Below, in pieces: positions 47,059-55,905 of a stretch of 64,000 nt of DNA; the first letter of the stretch is position 1, and every line of letters begins with the position of its first letter. Source of the stretch: Sphingomonas sp. 3P27F8 (GTDB lineage: Bacteria; Pseudomonadota; Alphaproteobacteria; Sphingomonadales; Sphingomonadaceae). The stretch covers positions 372,001 to 436,000 of the forward strand of contig NZ_SCNL01000002.1 of assembly GCF_005502745.1 (NCBI RefSeq), given 5' to 3'. Below the pieces are notes generated by a model. That model was not told the DNA's origin. It worked only from the letters and a program-made list of their open reading frames with translations, and did not search any database. The position numbers and the translations under genes were made by a program.

Positions 47059-48567
47059 ATGCAAGTGATCGAACACGTGCTCGCGCACGGGGTGACCCGC
47101 GTTGCCGATGCGACGCGCCTCGCCGACGTCTACGACCCGGCCACCGGCAGCATTCAGGCGCAGGTCCGCCTTGCCGACGCGGACGAGGTGAACGCCGCCG
47201 TCGCGGCCGCGCGCGCTGCGCAGCCCGCATGGGCTGCGCTCAACCCGCAGCGGCGCGCGCGTGTGCTATTTCGCTTCAAGGACCTGATCGAGCGCTAAAT
47301 GGACGCGCTTGCTCGCCTGCTCTCCAGCGAGCACGGCAAGACGGTGGCGGATGCGAGGGGCGACATCCAGCGTGGGCTGGACGTGGTCGAGTTCGCCTGC
47401 GGGGTGCCGCACCTGGTCAAGGGCCAATATTCGCACGGCGCCGGTCCGGGGATCGACGTCTTCTCACTGCGCGCGCCACTGGGTGTCGTCGCAGGGATCA
47501 CCCCTTTCAACTTCCCGGCGATGATCCCGCTCTGGATGCTCGCCCCCGCGCTTGCGACCGGAAATGCCTTCATTCTCAAGCCGTCCGAGCGCGCGCCCTC
47601 TGTTCCCGTCCGTCTGGCCGAGCTGCTGGCGGAGGCGGGGCTGCCTGACGGGGTGCTCCAGGTGCTGCATGGCGACCGGGTCGCGGTGGAGGCGCTGATC
47701 GATCATCCGCATGTGAAAGCGATCAGCTTCGTCGGCTCGTCCGACATCGCGCAAGCGGTCTATGCCCGCGGCACCGCGCTGGGGAAGCGGGTGCAGGCGA
47801 TGGGCGGCGCGAAGAATCACGGCATCGTCCTGCCCGACGCGGACCTCGATCAGGCGGTGTCCGACATCCTTGGCGCCGCCTTCGGCTCGGCCGGCGAGCG
47901 CTGCATGGCACTGCCCGTCGTCGTCCCGGTCGGCGAGCGGACGGCCGAGCGGCTGCGCGAGAAGCTGGTGAGCGGGATCGCCGGGCTGCGCGTCGGCCTC
48001 CCCGGCGATGAGGATGCGGACTATGGCCCGGTGGTCACGGCGCAGCACCGCGCCAGGATCGAGAGCTACATCCAGATGGGCATCGAAGAGGGCGCCGAGC
48101 TGGTGGTCGATGGCCGCGGCTTCACGCTCCAGGGCCACGAGAACGGCTTCTTCATCGGCCCAAGCCTGTTCGACCGGGTGACCCCGGCGATGCGAAGCTA
48201 CCAGGACGAGATCTTCGGGCCGGTCCTTCAGATGGTGCGCGCCGAGACGTTGGGCGAGGCGGTGGCGCTCGCGACCGCGCATCAATACGGGAACGGCGTC
48301 GCGATCTTCACCCGCGACGGCGGCGCCGCGCGCGAGTTCGTCGACACGGTTGAAGTCGGCATGGTCGGCATCAATGTGCCGATCCCGGTGCCGGTGAGCT
48401 ACCACAGCTTCGGCGGGTGGAAACGCAGCGCGTTCGGCGACCACAATCAGTACGGGATGGACAGCATCCGCTTCTTCACCCGCACCAAGGTGGTGACGCA
48501 GCGCTGGCCCACCGCGGGCGTCGCGGCAGACCGCGGCGCGGCGTTCCTGATCCCTACCTCGGGCTGA
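47059..48567 (+). pseudogene. mmsA: CoA-acylating (methyl)malonate-semialdehyde dehydrogenase, split by in-frame TAA
   Basis: The reading frame encodes a full-length MmsA (about 502 codons) but a TAA stands at 47296-47298, directly followed in the same frame by ATG. Part one (47059-47295, 79 residues) has the normal N-terminus up to FRFKDLIER. Part two (47299-48567, 422 residues) goes on with MDALARLLSSEHGKTVADAR and includes ITPFNFPAMIPLWM, the MmsA-specific MGGAKNH and the catalytic Cys in AGERCMAL. It would convert malonate semialdehyde to acetyl-CoA. It may be dead, may make two chains by restart, or may be a sequence error. Confidence 0.6.
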
Positions 48568-50113
48568 GCGCCTTACTGGCGGCGTCGCGCATGCTGCGCG
48601 GCGCCGTCACGTCCAGCCCGGCGAGCGGCGCGCGGAAAAACTCGGGGCGGAGCAGCGCCATCAGCGCCATGATGCCAAGTCCGACGGCGAAGATGCTGAC
48701 GCCGATCACGAACACAAGCCCGATCGACCCGACGTGCGAGCCGCTGCCGAAGTGCGGGTTCAGACTGTCGCACAGTGTCTTGACGAACAGGGCCGCCAGC
48801 GAGAGCCCGCCCAGCAGCGGAAAGATCAGCCGGTATATCGCGTTGCGAACCGAATCGAACCAGGTCGCGCGGAAGAACCAGACGACGGAAAACGCGGTCA
48901 ATCCATAGTAGAAACAGATCATGATCCCGAGCGCGGTTATCGTATCCCACAGCACGTGCTCGGAATAGAGCCGCATCCCCGTGTAAAAGGCGGACGACAC
49001 CACCGTCGACGCCACGATCGCCACCGAAGGCGTGTGGAAGCGCGCGCTGGTCCGCCCGAATGACCTTGGCATCGCGCCGTAGAAGCTCATCGCCAGAAGC
49101 GTGCGCGACGGGCTGACGATGGTGGATTGCAGCGCGGCGGCCGAGCTGCACAGCACCGCTACCGAGACCAGTATCGCCGCACGTCCGAACACCGGGACGG
49201 CCAGCGACTGGAACACGTTGCGCTGTGTTTCCGGGTTGTTGAGCCCCAGCGCGCCGGTGCCGATCCCGGCAAAGGTCAGCGCGGCGCACGACGCGAGCAG
49301 GTAAAGGAGCATGGTCACCCCCACCGTCCCGGCCGCGGCGAGCCCGGGGGTGGAGCGCGAGCCCCTGGTCTCCTCGTTCATGGTCAGGGTGACGTCCCAG
49401 CCCCAGAAGATGAAGATTGACAGCGACAGCCCGGCGGCGAGCGCGGCGCTGCTCGGGATGACGAACGGGTTGAACCAGGCAAGCGTGACGGGCGTGTGAT
49501 CGAACGCCTGCCCTGCCCTTGCCTTGCCGAATGCGGCGGCGGCGAAAGCGCACATCGCCAGCACCTGAAGACCGACCAGGAACACCTGCGCCAATTTGGT
49601 CGCCTCCATCCCGCGATAGGAGATCAGCGTCGCCACGCCCATGAACGCAAGACAGGTGAGGATGTTGACGCTTGTGTGGTCAGCGAGCCGGGTCAGTTCG
49701 TCATGGCCGGTCGCCTGCGCCAGCAGCAGGTAGAAGAAGTCGACCGCCACGCCCGCACTGTTCGACAGCACCAGCACCGTGGAAGCGACCAGTCCCCAAC
49801 CTGCCATCCAGCCCACCCAGGGCCCGAATGTCGCGGTCACCCAGGTGAAGGTGGTGCCATTGTCGGGCAGCGCCTGATTGAGCTCGCGATAGCCCATCGC
49901 CACGAGCAGCATCGGCAGGAAGCCGATCAGGATCACTGCGGGGGTCTGAAGCCCGGCGACCGAGACGATCGGCCCCAGCCCGGCGGTGAGCGTGTAGGCG
50001 GGGGCGACGCATGAGACACCGATCACCAGCGCGCCGAACAGCCCCACCGCTCCGGTGGCGAGCCCTTTCTCGCCGACGCCTGTACTGTCCCCGGCAAAGC
50101 CTGCTTCCGACAT
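48554..50113 (-). CDS. APC-family amino acid/polyamine permease
   Basis: A 519-residue transporter with about twelve helices, a different APC branch from the permease at 45595. Segments ALVIGVSCVAPAYTLTAGLGP and FIFWGWDVTLTMNEET are typical of APC transporters in polyamine and amino acid loci. It is divergent from puuA, with its own GATCACAG site about 45 bases upstream of its start, so it may import putrescine or another polyamine. ATG at 50113 has AGGAGAGG about ten bases before. The minus-strand frame stays open upstream across puuA but has no coding character there. It overlaps the 3' end of mmsA by 14 bases tail to tail. Confidence 0.82.
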   Translation of the reverse strand: MSEAGFAGDSTGVGEKGLATGAVGLFGALVIGVSCVAPAYTLTAGLGPIVSVAGLQTPAVILIGFLPMLLVAMGYRELNQALPDNGTTFTWVTATFGPWVGWMAGWGLVASTVLVLSNSAGVAVDFFYLLLAQATGHDELTRLADHTSVNILTCLAFMGVATLISYRGMEATKLAQVFLVGLQVLAMCAFAAAAFGKARAGQAFDHTPVTLAWFNPFVIPSSAALAAGLSLSIFIFWGWDVTLTMNEETRGSRSTPGLAAAGTVGVTMLLYLLASCAALTFAGIGTGALGLNNPETQRNVFQSLAVPVFGRAAILVSVAVLCSSAAALQSTIVSPSRTLLAMSFYGAMPRSFGRTSARFHTPSVAIVASTVVSSAFYTGMRLYSEHVLWDTITALGIMICFYYGLTAFSVVWFFRATWFDSVRNAIYRLIFPLLGGLSLAALFVKTLCDSLNPHFGSGSHVGSIGLVFVIGVSIFAVGLGIMALMALLRPEFFRAPLAGLDVTAPRSMRDAASKALSPR

Positions 50114-50157
50114 CGGCAAACTACCTCTCCTTCGGCTCTTGCCCACGAACGAAGCGC

Positions 50158-50168
50158 TGCGATCACAG
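50158..50168 (-). promoter_or_regulatory. GATCACAG-type operator, permease side
   Basis: TGCGATCACAG at 50158-50168, in the 144-base divergent region between the permease and puuA, about 45 bases upstream of the permease start. Confidence 0.45.
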
Positions 50169-50242
50169 AAAGTCAAGACAAACCGACCACGGATATGCCG
50201 ATTTTGAACGTGCCGTGCTATAGACAGACGCCATTCGCGTCG

Positions 50243-50256
50243 ATATGCGATCACAG
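50243..50256 (+). promoter_or_regulatory. GATCACAG-type operator touching the puuA start codon
   Basis: ATATGCGATCACAG at 50243-50256, two bases before the puuA ATG. No Shine-Dalgarno sequence is seen in this space, so a bound regulator would overlap the translation start; puuA may be leaderless or start at an upstream in-frame ATG (50195). Confidence 0.45.
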
Positions 50257-50257
50257 T

Positions 50258-51610
50258 ATGAGCCATCAGGATCACCAGCTTCTTGCGCTGCTGGAGGCGC
50301 ATCCGGAGATTACCCGCGTCGAGGCGTTCGTGTCCGACGTCAACGGCGTCGCCCGTGGCAAGTGGCTGACCCGCGAAAAAGCGTTGACCTTGGACCTCAA
50401 GGGCCTGGCGATGCCCAGGTCCGTGTTCGCTCTCGACATTTGGGGCCGCGACGTGCCCGATGCGGGTCTCGCCTTCGGCACCGGCGACCCGGACGGGCTG
50501 TTCTTCCCCGTCGCCAACCGTGCCGCGCTGCTGCCCTGGTTCGACGGCGCCACCGCGCAGGTGATGCTGGGCCTGTCGCCAGAAGGCGATCCGGGTGTCG
50601 GCGATGCACGCGGCGTGCTCGCGCAGGTGCAGGCCGCACTGGCAGCGCGCGGCCTTCACCCCGTTGTCGCGACCGAACTGGAATTCTATCTGCACCAGCT
50701 CGACGAGGCGGGCAGACCGGTCCCGCCGGGCGCCTCGGCGGCGGATGACCTGCGCCACGTCAATGCGATCCTGTCGCCCGAGGCGAAGTTCGCGCATCTG
50801 CCGCTGTTCGACGAGATCATGGCAATATGCGCCGCGATGGGCATCCCCGCCGACACCTTGTCGAGCGAGGCGGGGCCCGGCCAGTTTGAGCTCAACCTGC
50901 TCCACCGCACCGATGCGATCACCGCCTGCGACGACGCGATCCTGCTCAAGCGGATTATCAAGGCGCTCGCGCGGCGCCACGGGCTCGGCGCGACCTTCAT
51001 GGCCAAGCCCTATGGCGACGCCTCCGGCAACGGCATGCACATTCACGTGTCGTTGCTCGACAGCGAGGGACACAATGTGCTGGCGGAGGCTGACGGGGCG
51101 CCATCCGAAACCTTGTTCCATGCGGTTGCCGGGCTGCTGAAGGCAATGCCGGATTCGATGCTCGCCTTCGCCCCCCACGCCAACAGCTACCGCCGGTTCC
51201 GCGCCAACGCCCACGCGCCGGTCGCGGCAAGCTGGGGCGTCGACGACCGCTCTGCGGCGATACGCGTGGTGAAGGCGGATGCCAGGGCGACCCGGATCGA
51301 GCATCGCGTGCCGGGCGCGGACTGCAATCCCTATCTCGCGGTCGCGGCGGTGTTGGCCGGTATGCTCGCCGGAATCGCGGCGGGCGAACCCCCGCCGGCG
51401 CCGCAGCAACCCGGCGCTCCCGAGGTCGCCGCGCGCCTGCCTGCCGAATGGGGGGTCGCGATCGACCGCTTCGCCGCTTCGGACTTCATCGCCAGGGCAT
51501 TCGGCAGGCGTTTCCGCGACATCCTGGTCGCCTGCAAGCGCCAGGACCGCGACACCCTGCTCGCGCGCGTCAGCGACGCGGAATATGCGAGCTACCTCGG
51601 ACCGCTCTGA
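50258..51610 (+). CDS. puuA: Gamma-glutamylputrescine synthetase (glutamine synthetase family)
   Basis: A 450-residue protein of the PuuA/GlnA-like family. It opens with HPEITRVEAFVSDVNGVARGKWL, as PuuA does, and has the ATP/metal-binding parts EAGPGQFELNL, MAKPYGDASGNGMHIHVSL and RIEHRVPGADCNPYL. It ligates glutamate to putrescine, the first step of the Puu route. Start ATG at 50258 matches the family N-terminus. The stop touches puuB (TGATG). Confidence 0.87.
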   Translation: MSHQDHQLLALLEAHPEITRVEAFVSDVNGVARGKWLTREKALTLDLKGLAMPRSVFALDIWGRDVPDAGLAFGTGDPDGLFFPVANRAALLPWFDGATAQVMLGLSPEGDPGVGDARGVLAQVQAALAARGLHPVVATELEFYLHQLDEAGRPVPPGASAADDLRHVNAILSPEAKFAHLPLFDEIMAICAAMGIPADTLSSEAGPGQFELNLLHRTDAITACDDAILLKRIIKALARRHGLGATFMAKPYGDASGNGMHIHVSLLDSEGHNVLAEADGAPSETLFHAVAGLLKAMPDSMLAFAPHANSYRRFRANAHAPVAASWGVDDRSAAIRVVKADARATRIEHRVPGADCNPYLAVAAVLAGMLAGIAAGEPPPAPQQPGAPEVAARLPAEWGVAIDRFAASDFIARAFGRRFRDILVACKRQDRDTLLARVSDAEYASYLGPL

Positions 51611-52911
51611 TGAACGCACCCTCCTTCCCCGCAAGCCCCTATGCGGGCATGCCGAGCTACTATGCCGCCAGCGCAAATCCCGCGCCGGCCCGCCCGACGC
51701 TCGAAGGCGCCGTCACCGCCGATGTCGTGATCGTCGGCGGCGGCTTTACCGGCCTTTCGGCGGCGATCGAACTCGCGGCGCGCGGTATCCCGGTCGTCGT
51801 GGTGGAGGCCGAGCGCTGCGGGTGGGGCGCGTCGGGGCGCAACGGCGGCCAGCTGATCAATGGCTACAGCCGCCCGCTGGACCTGCTTGCGCGCCGCTAC
51901 GGCGAGGATCACGCCCGTGATCTCGCTGCCGTCGCGCTCGAGGGCGGGGCGATCATCCGCGAGCGCGTGGCGAAGTACGAAATCGCCTGCGACCTGGTGG
52001 ATGGCGCCGCGGCCACGGCACTCACCGACAAGCAGATGAGCTGGTTTGCCGAGCAGGCGAAGGTGTGGGCACGCTACGGCCATCCGGGCATGCGGCTGGT
52101 CGACAGGGCCGGGCTGTCCGAGGTGGTCCGCACCGATCGTTACGTTGGCGCGATGATCGATCCCATCGGCGGGCATTTTCACCCGCTCAATTATCTGCTC
52201 GGCGAGGCGGCGGCGTTCGAGGCACTGGGCGGGCGCATTTTCGAGCACAGTCGCGTGCTGCGCGTCGAACGGGGCGCGAAGCCCGTCGTCACGACCGAAC
52301 ACGGCTCGGTCACCGCCGACATCGTGCTGCTATGCGGCAACGCCTATCTGGGCGATGCCGTGCCAGACCTGAGCGGGCGGATCATGCCCGTTTCCAGCCA
52401 GGTTATCGCCACCGAACCGCTCGGCGCACTGGCCGAAGAGCTGCTGCCGGCCAATCTGTGCGTGGAGGACGCGAACTACATCCTGGATTATTTTCGCCGC
52501 ACCGCCGACGGTCGCCTGCTGTACGGCGGTGGCGTCGTCTATGGTGGGCGCGATCCCGCCAGCGTCGAGGCGAAGATACGCCCCAATCTGCTCAAGACCT
52601 TTCCGCAACTGCGCGACGTTCGGATCGATCACGCGTGGAGCGGCAACTTCGCGCTGACGCTCAGCCGCATGCCGCAGGTCGGGCGGCTCTCGCCCACGGT
52701 CTGGTACTCGCACGGTGACAGCGGGCACGGCGTTACCACGACCCAGCTGCTTGGCCGGATCCTTGCCGAGGGCGTGGCGGGGCAGATGGAGCGGTTCGAT
52801 GTGTTCGCGACATTGCCGCACCTCCCTTTCCCCGGCGGCCGCCACTTCCGGGTGCCGCTGACGATGCTCGGCTCGCTCTGGTACGCGATGCGGGACCGGC
52901 TCGGTATCTGA
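51610..52911 (+). CDS. puuB: Gamma-glutamylputrescine oxidase (DadA/PuuB family)
   Basis: A 433-residue FAD-dependent amine oxidoreductase. VVIVGGGFTGLSAAIELAAR binds FAD, and GWGASGRNGGQLINGY, the covalent or tight flavin region of PuuB, is clear, as is VWYSHGDSGHGVTTT near the C-terminus. It oxidises gamma-glutamylputrescine to gamma-glutamyl-aminobutyraldehyde. No PuuC-like dedicated aldehyde dehydrogenase is seen next to it; GabD at 54427 or IorAB may take that step. Overlaps puuA by one base. Confidence 0.87.
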   Translation: MNAPSFPASPYAGMPSYYAASANPAPARPTLEGAVTADVVIVGGGFTGLSAAIELAARGIPVVVVEAERCGWGASGRNGGQLINGYSRPLDLLARRYGEDHARDLAAVALEGGAIIRERVAKYEIACDLVDGAAATALTDKQMSWFAEQAKVWARYGHPGMRLVDRAGLSEVVRTDRYVGAMIDPIGGHFHPLNYLLGEAAAFEALGGRIFEHSRVLRVERGAKPVVTTEHGSVTADIVLLCGNAYLGDAVPDLSGRIMPVSSQVIATEPLGALAEELLPANLCVEDANYILDYFRRTADGRLLYGGGVVYGGRDPASVEAKIRPNLLKTFPQLRDVRIDHAWSGNFALTLSRMPQVGRLSPTVWYSHGDSGHGVTTTQLLGRILAEGVAGQMERFDVFATLPHLPFPGGRHFRVPLTMLGSLWYAMRDRLGI

Positions 52912-53149
52912 CCGCGCGCCCCGGCCCGTCGCCACCGGCGGATCACGAGGCGGGACGCGCGGCGGACGACGCCGACCGCTGCGACAGCCGACTGCGCTGC
53001 ACGTGCCAGGTCGTGTCGTGCGGGCCGAAATCGACATGGAGCTGATGGCTGCCCTCGCCGCTCATCAGGCAGCGTCCGCGCGTCAGGCCGCGCGCACGCG
53101 ACCTGTATTCGCCGTGACTCAGCCTGTTTTACGCTGCCGCACCATCCGG
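52912..53149. other. Intergenic region, no intact gene
   Basis: Between puuB and the aminotransferase remnant. A short minus-strand frame around 52926-53070 (LHVDFGPHDTTWHVQR) looks weakly coding but matches nothing recognised, and probably belongs to the same decayed region. Confidence 0.3.
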
Positions 53150-53345
53150 TCAGGCACGCACCGCGAGCTCGCCCGGCTCGTCCAGCGCGCGCAGGGCAGG
53201 CGTGGCTTCGTCGAGCGAGCGCGCGATGATGCGGAGGATCTCGCCCCTTCCCGTCCGCGTCGTAGATGTAGCGGTCCTCGGCACGCGTAATGATCCCGCG
53301 CCGCCAAGGTCGCGCATCAGCCCTTGGTCCGGCTGCGCAGGCCGA
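53150..53345 (-). pseudogene. Remnant of a class III aminotransferase
   Basis: On the minus strand one frame reads RDLGGAG then IITRAEDRYIYDADGK, as at the N-terminus of class III aminotransferases, and a frame right after reads EILRIIARSLDEATPALRAL, which fits their C-terminal helix. About 400 residues between the two are gone and frames shift at least once. The match is by pattern only. It sits between puuB and puuD, where a putrescine or GABA aminotransferase gene would be expected, so it is probably a deletion scar of such a gene. Confidence 0.45.
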
Positions 53346-53414
53346 TGATGCGCAACGTCCAGACGACGCGGTTCGGCGACGTCGTGGCCCTTCGTCAGCA
53401 TGCCGCCGGTCCCG

Positions 53415-54167
53415 CTATCCGTCGATGGACTGGCCGCGGAGCGCACGTCCGAGCAACGTGAAATAGGCCTGCGCTGCATCGTTCTCCGCCGTGTGCCACT
53501 CGGGATGCCATTGCACCGCCAGCACGGGCGCGCCATGGCCGGTAGCGGAGAAGGCCTCCACCACCCCGTCGGGCGCGGTGGCCTCGACGCGCAGCCCGTC
53601 TGCGAGCCTTGCGACACCCTGGAAATGGACCGAGTTGACCTCGATCCGCTCCTTCCCCAGCGCGCGGCCGAGCACACCGCCCGGCGCAAGCGTCACCTCA
53701 TGACCGTGCGCGAACATTGCGTCCCAGCTGGCATCGTCCGGGGCGTGGTGCGGCAGCGGTGCGTCCGCGCGGCTCATGTCGCGCCGCAACGTGCCGCCGA
53801 AAATCACGTTGAGTTCCTGCAAGCCCCGGCAGATGCCGAAAACCGGCTTCCCCGCAGCGAGGCAAGCCTGCACCATCGCGGCCGTCATCTCGTCGCGGGC
53901 GGTGTCGAACGGGCCGTCGGCATCCGCAGCGTCGCGCTCGCCGTAGCGCGCCGGGGAGACGTTCGACGGGCTGCCGGTGAGCAGCAGCCCGTCGAGCCGG
54001 GGCACGATCTCGCCCGCCTCCATCAGCATCGGGAGCGAGGGCACCAGCAGCGCCGCGCAATCGGCATACGCCATCGCTGCCGTGACGTATCGGTTCATCG
54101 CCACCTGCGCCTCATCATGGCCGACGGCGCGGGTGCAGCATATGATACCCAGCACGGGCCTGACCAT
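53415..54167 (-). CDS. puuD: Gamma-glutamyl-GABA hydrolase (class I amidotransferase fold)
   Basis: A 250-residue glutamine-amidotransferase-like hydrolase. The nucleophile is the cysteine in FGICRGLQELNV, and the histidine/glutamate pair is in VQWHPEW. LLTGSPSNVSPARYG is the family opening. It releases GABA and glutamate from gamma-glutamyl-GABA. ATG at 54167 has GAGGAA upstream, and a GATCACAG operator lies 45 bases farther. It is on the strand opposite to puuA-puuB, downstream of gabT-gabD but with its own control region. Confidence 0.9.
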   Translation of the reverse strand: MVRPVLGIICCTRAVGHDEAQVAMNRYVTAAMAYADCAALLVPSLPMLMEAGEIVPRLDGLLLTGSPSNVSPARYGERDAADADGPFDTARDEMTAAMVQACLAAGKPVFGICRGLQELNVIFGGTLRRDMSRADAPLPHHAPDDASWDAMFAHGHEVTLAPGGVLGRALGKERIEVNSVHFQGVARLADGLRVEATAPDGVVEAFSATGHGAPVLAVQWHPEWHTAENDAAQAYFTLLGRALRGQSIDG

Positions 54168-54211
54168 GGTTCCTCGATTCCGATCACGACTGAAGGGACG
54201 ACCCGGCTTTG

Positions 54212-54228
54212 ATATCTGTGATCACTGA
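54212..54228 (-). promoter_or_regulatory. GATCACAG-type operator in the puuD promoter
   Basis: On the minus strand AGTGATCACAGATATC, sharing GTGATCACAGAT with the spdH site at 38454. It is the only recognisable element in the 259-base gap between gabD and puuD (54168-54426). Confidence 0.5.
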
Positions 54229-54426
54229 GGCTGTCAAAAGCGATCGCGTCGCCTGACGCGGCACGGCGCGACACGTCGTAAGGGCACCGCGGCAACGCGC
54301 CGCCCCCGCGCGAGGACCGGGTGCAATCTCGCTGTCGGAGGCTGCGATCCGCGATGCCGGGCGGGTCGGTCGCTGCGTGGCGCCTGCGCCGCTAGCCCCT
54401 CCCTGCCCGCGTCATCGCCGCGCCGG

Positions 54427-55905
54427 TCAACCGGCGGGCGCCGGCTCGACGTGTGCGCAGACCAGCCGGATATCGAGATAATCGTCCAGCCCCAGGTGCG
54501 ATCCCTCGCGCCCCAGGCCGGATTCCTTCACCCCGCCGAATGGCGCCACCTCGGTCGAGATCAATCCGGTGTTGAGACCGACCATCCCGTATTCCAGCGC
54601 TTCGCTCACGCGCACGCTGCGTCCGAGATCGCGCGTGTAGAGATAGGCGGCAAGCCCGGCGCTCGTGTCGTTCGCCATCGCGATCGCCTCGGCCTCGGTA
54701 TCGAAGCGAACCAGCCCCGCTACCGGGCCGAACGTTTCCTCGCGGCACAGCAGCGCATCGCGCGGCACGTCGACCAGCACGGTTGGCGCATAGAAGCTGC
54801 CGCCGCCCCAGATCCGCTCGCCTCCCGCCAGTGCGCGCGCGCCGCGACTGATGGCGTCGCCGACATGCGCCTCCACCTTGGCGATCGCCCGGTCGTCGAT
54901 CAACGGGCCCTGCTGCGTCTCTCCATCCAGCCCGGCTCCAACCTTGTAGGCGCCGACCCGCTCGGCCAGCCGCGCAGCGAAGGCGTCATAGATGCCGGAC
55001 TGGACCAGCAGTCGGTTGGCGCACACGCAGGTCTGCCCGGTGTTGCGGAATTTGGAAACGAGCGCCCCCTCGACCGCGGCATCGAGATCGGCATCGTCAA
55101 AGACGATGAACGGCGCATTGCCGCCCAGCTCCAGCGATACGCGCTTCACCGTGTCCATGCATTTGGCCGCGAGCATCTTGCCCACGGCGGTCGAGCCGGT
55201 GAAGGTGAATTTGCGCACGCGCGGATCGCCGGTCAGCACCGCGCCGATCGCGGCGGCGTCGCCGGTGACGACGTTGAACACCCCGGGCGGCACCCCCGCC
55301 TCCTCCGCCAGCCGGGCCAGCGCGAGCGCGGAGAGTGGAGTCAGCTCGGAGGGTTTCAGTACCATGGTGCACCCCGCCGCCAGCGCCGGGCCGGCCTTGC
55401 GGGTGATCATGGCCAGTGGGAAGTTCCATGGCGTGATCGCTCCGACCACGCCCACCGCTACGCGCCGCACCGTCAGCCGCTTGTCGGCGAGGTGTGGGGT
55501 CAGCACCTCGCCATGGACGCGACGCGCCTCCTCCGCGAACCACTCGAGGAACCCCGCGGCGTACAGCACCTCGCCGCGCGCCTCGGCCAGCGGCTTGCCC
55601 TGCTCGGCGGTCATCAGCCGGGCGAGGTCTTCGGCGTGCGCGATCATCAGGTTATGCCAGCGGCGCAGGATCATACCGCGCGCCTTGCCGGTTTGCGCGC
55701 GCCACGCCGCGAGCGCCCGTTGGGCGGCGCCCACCGCGTCCTCGGCCGCGGCGCGGCCCAGCATCGGAACGGTGCCGACCAGCCGGCCGCTCGCCGGATC
55801 GGTGACCGGGATGGTCTGGCCGGCCGAAACCCATGCGCCGTCGATGAAAGCCTCCGCGCGCAGCAGCTCCGCGCGGGCGAGTGCGGGATCGAGCCGTTCG
55901 GTCAT
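54427..55905 (-). CDS. gabD: NAD(P)-dependent succinate-semialdehyde dehydrogenase
   Basis: A 492-residue aldehyde dehydrogenase of the GabD type. Catalytic Cys is in NTGQTCVCANR, with the second cysteine two residues on that is common in GabD; the Glu is in SLELGGNAPF and the nucleotide loop in FTGSTAVGKM. It oxidises succinate semialdehyde from GABA to succinate. It may also oxidise the glutamylated aldehyde, because no PuuC is present. It starts one base inside the gabT stop (TGATG), so gabT-gabD is one operon. Confidence 0.9.
   Translation of the reverse strand: MTERLDPALARAELLRAEAFIDGAWVSAGQTIPVTDPASGRLVGTVPMLGRAAAEDAVGAAQRALAAWRAQTGKARGMILRRWHNLMIAHAEDLARLMTAEQGKPLAEARGEVLYAAGFLEWFAEEARRVHGEVLTPHLADKRLTVRRVAVGVVGAITPWNFPLAMITRKAGPALAAGCTMVLKPSELTPLSALALARLAEEAGVPPGVFNVVTGDAAAIGAVLTGDPRVRKFTFTGSTAVGKMLAAKCMDTVKRVSLELGGNAPFIVFDDADLDAAVEGALVSKFRNTGQTCVCANRLLVQSGIYDAFAARLAERVGAYKVGAGLDGETQQGPLIDDRAIAKVEAHVGDAISRGARALAGGERIWGGGSFYAPTVLVDVPRDALLCREETFGPVAGLVRFDTEAEAIAMANDTSAGLAAYLYTRDLGRSVRVSEALEYGMVGLNTGLISTEVAPFGGVKESGLGREGSHLGLDDYLDIRLVCAHVEPAPAG

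Noticed and set aside
50114..51676. Long minus-strand open frame continuing the permease N-terminus upstream
   Set aside because: It lies antisense to the well-supported puuA and has no family sequence; the permease starts normally at 50113.
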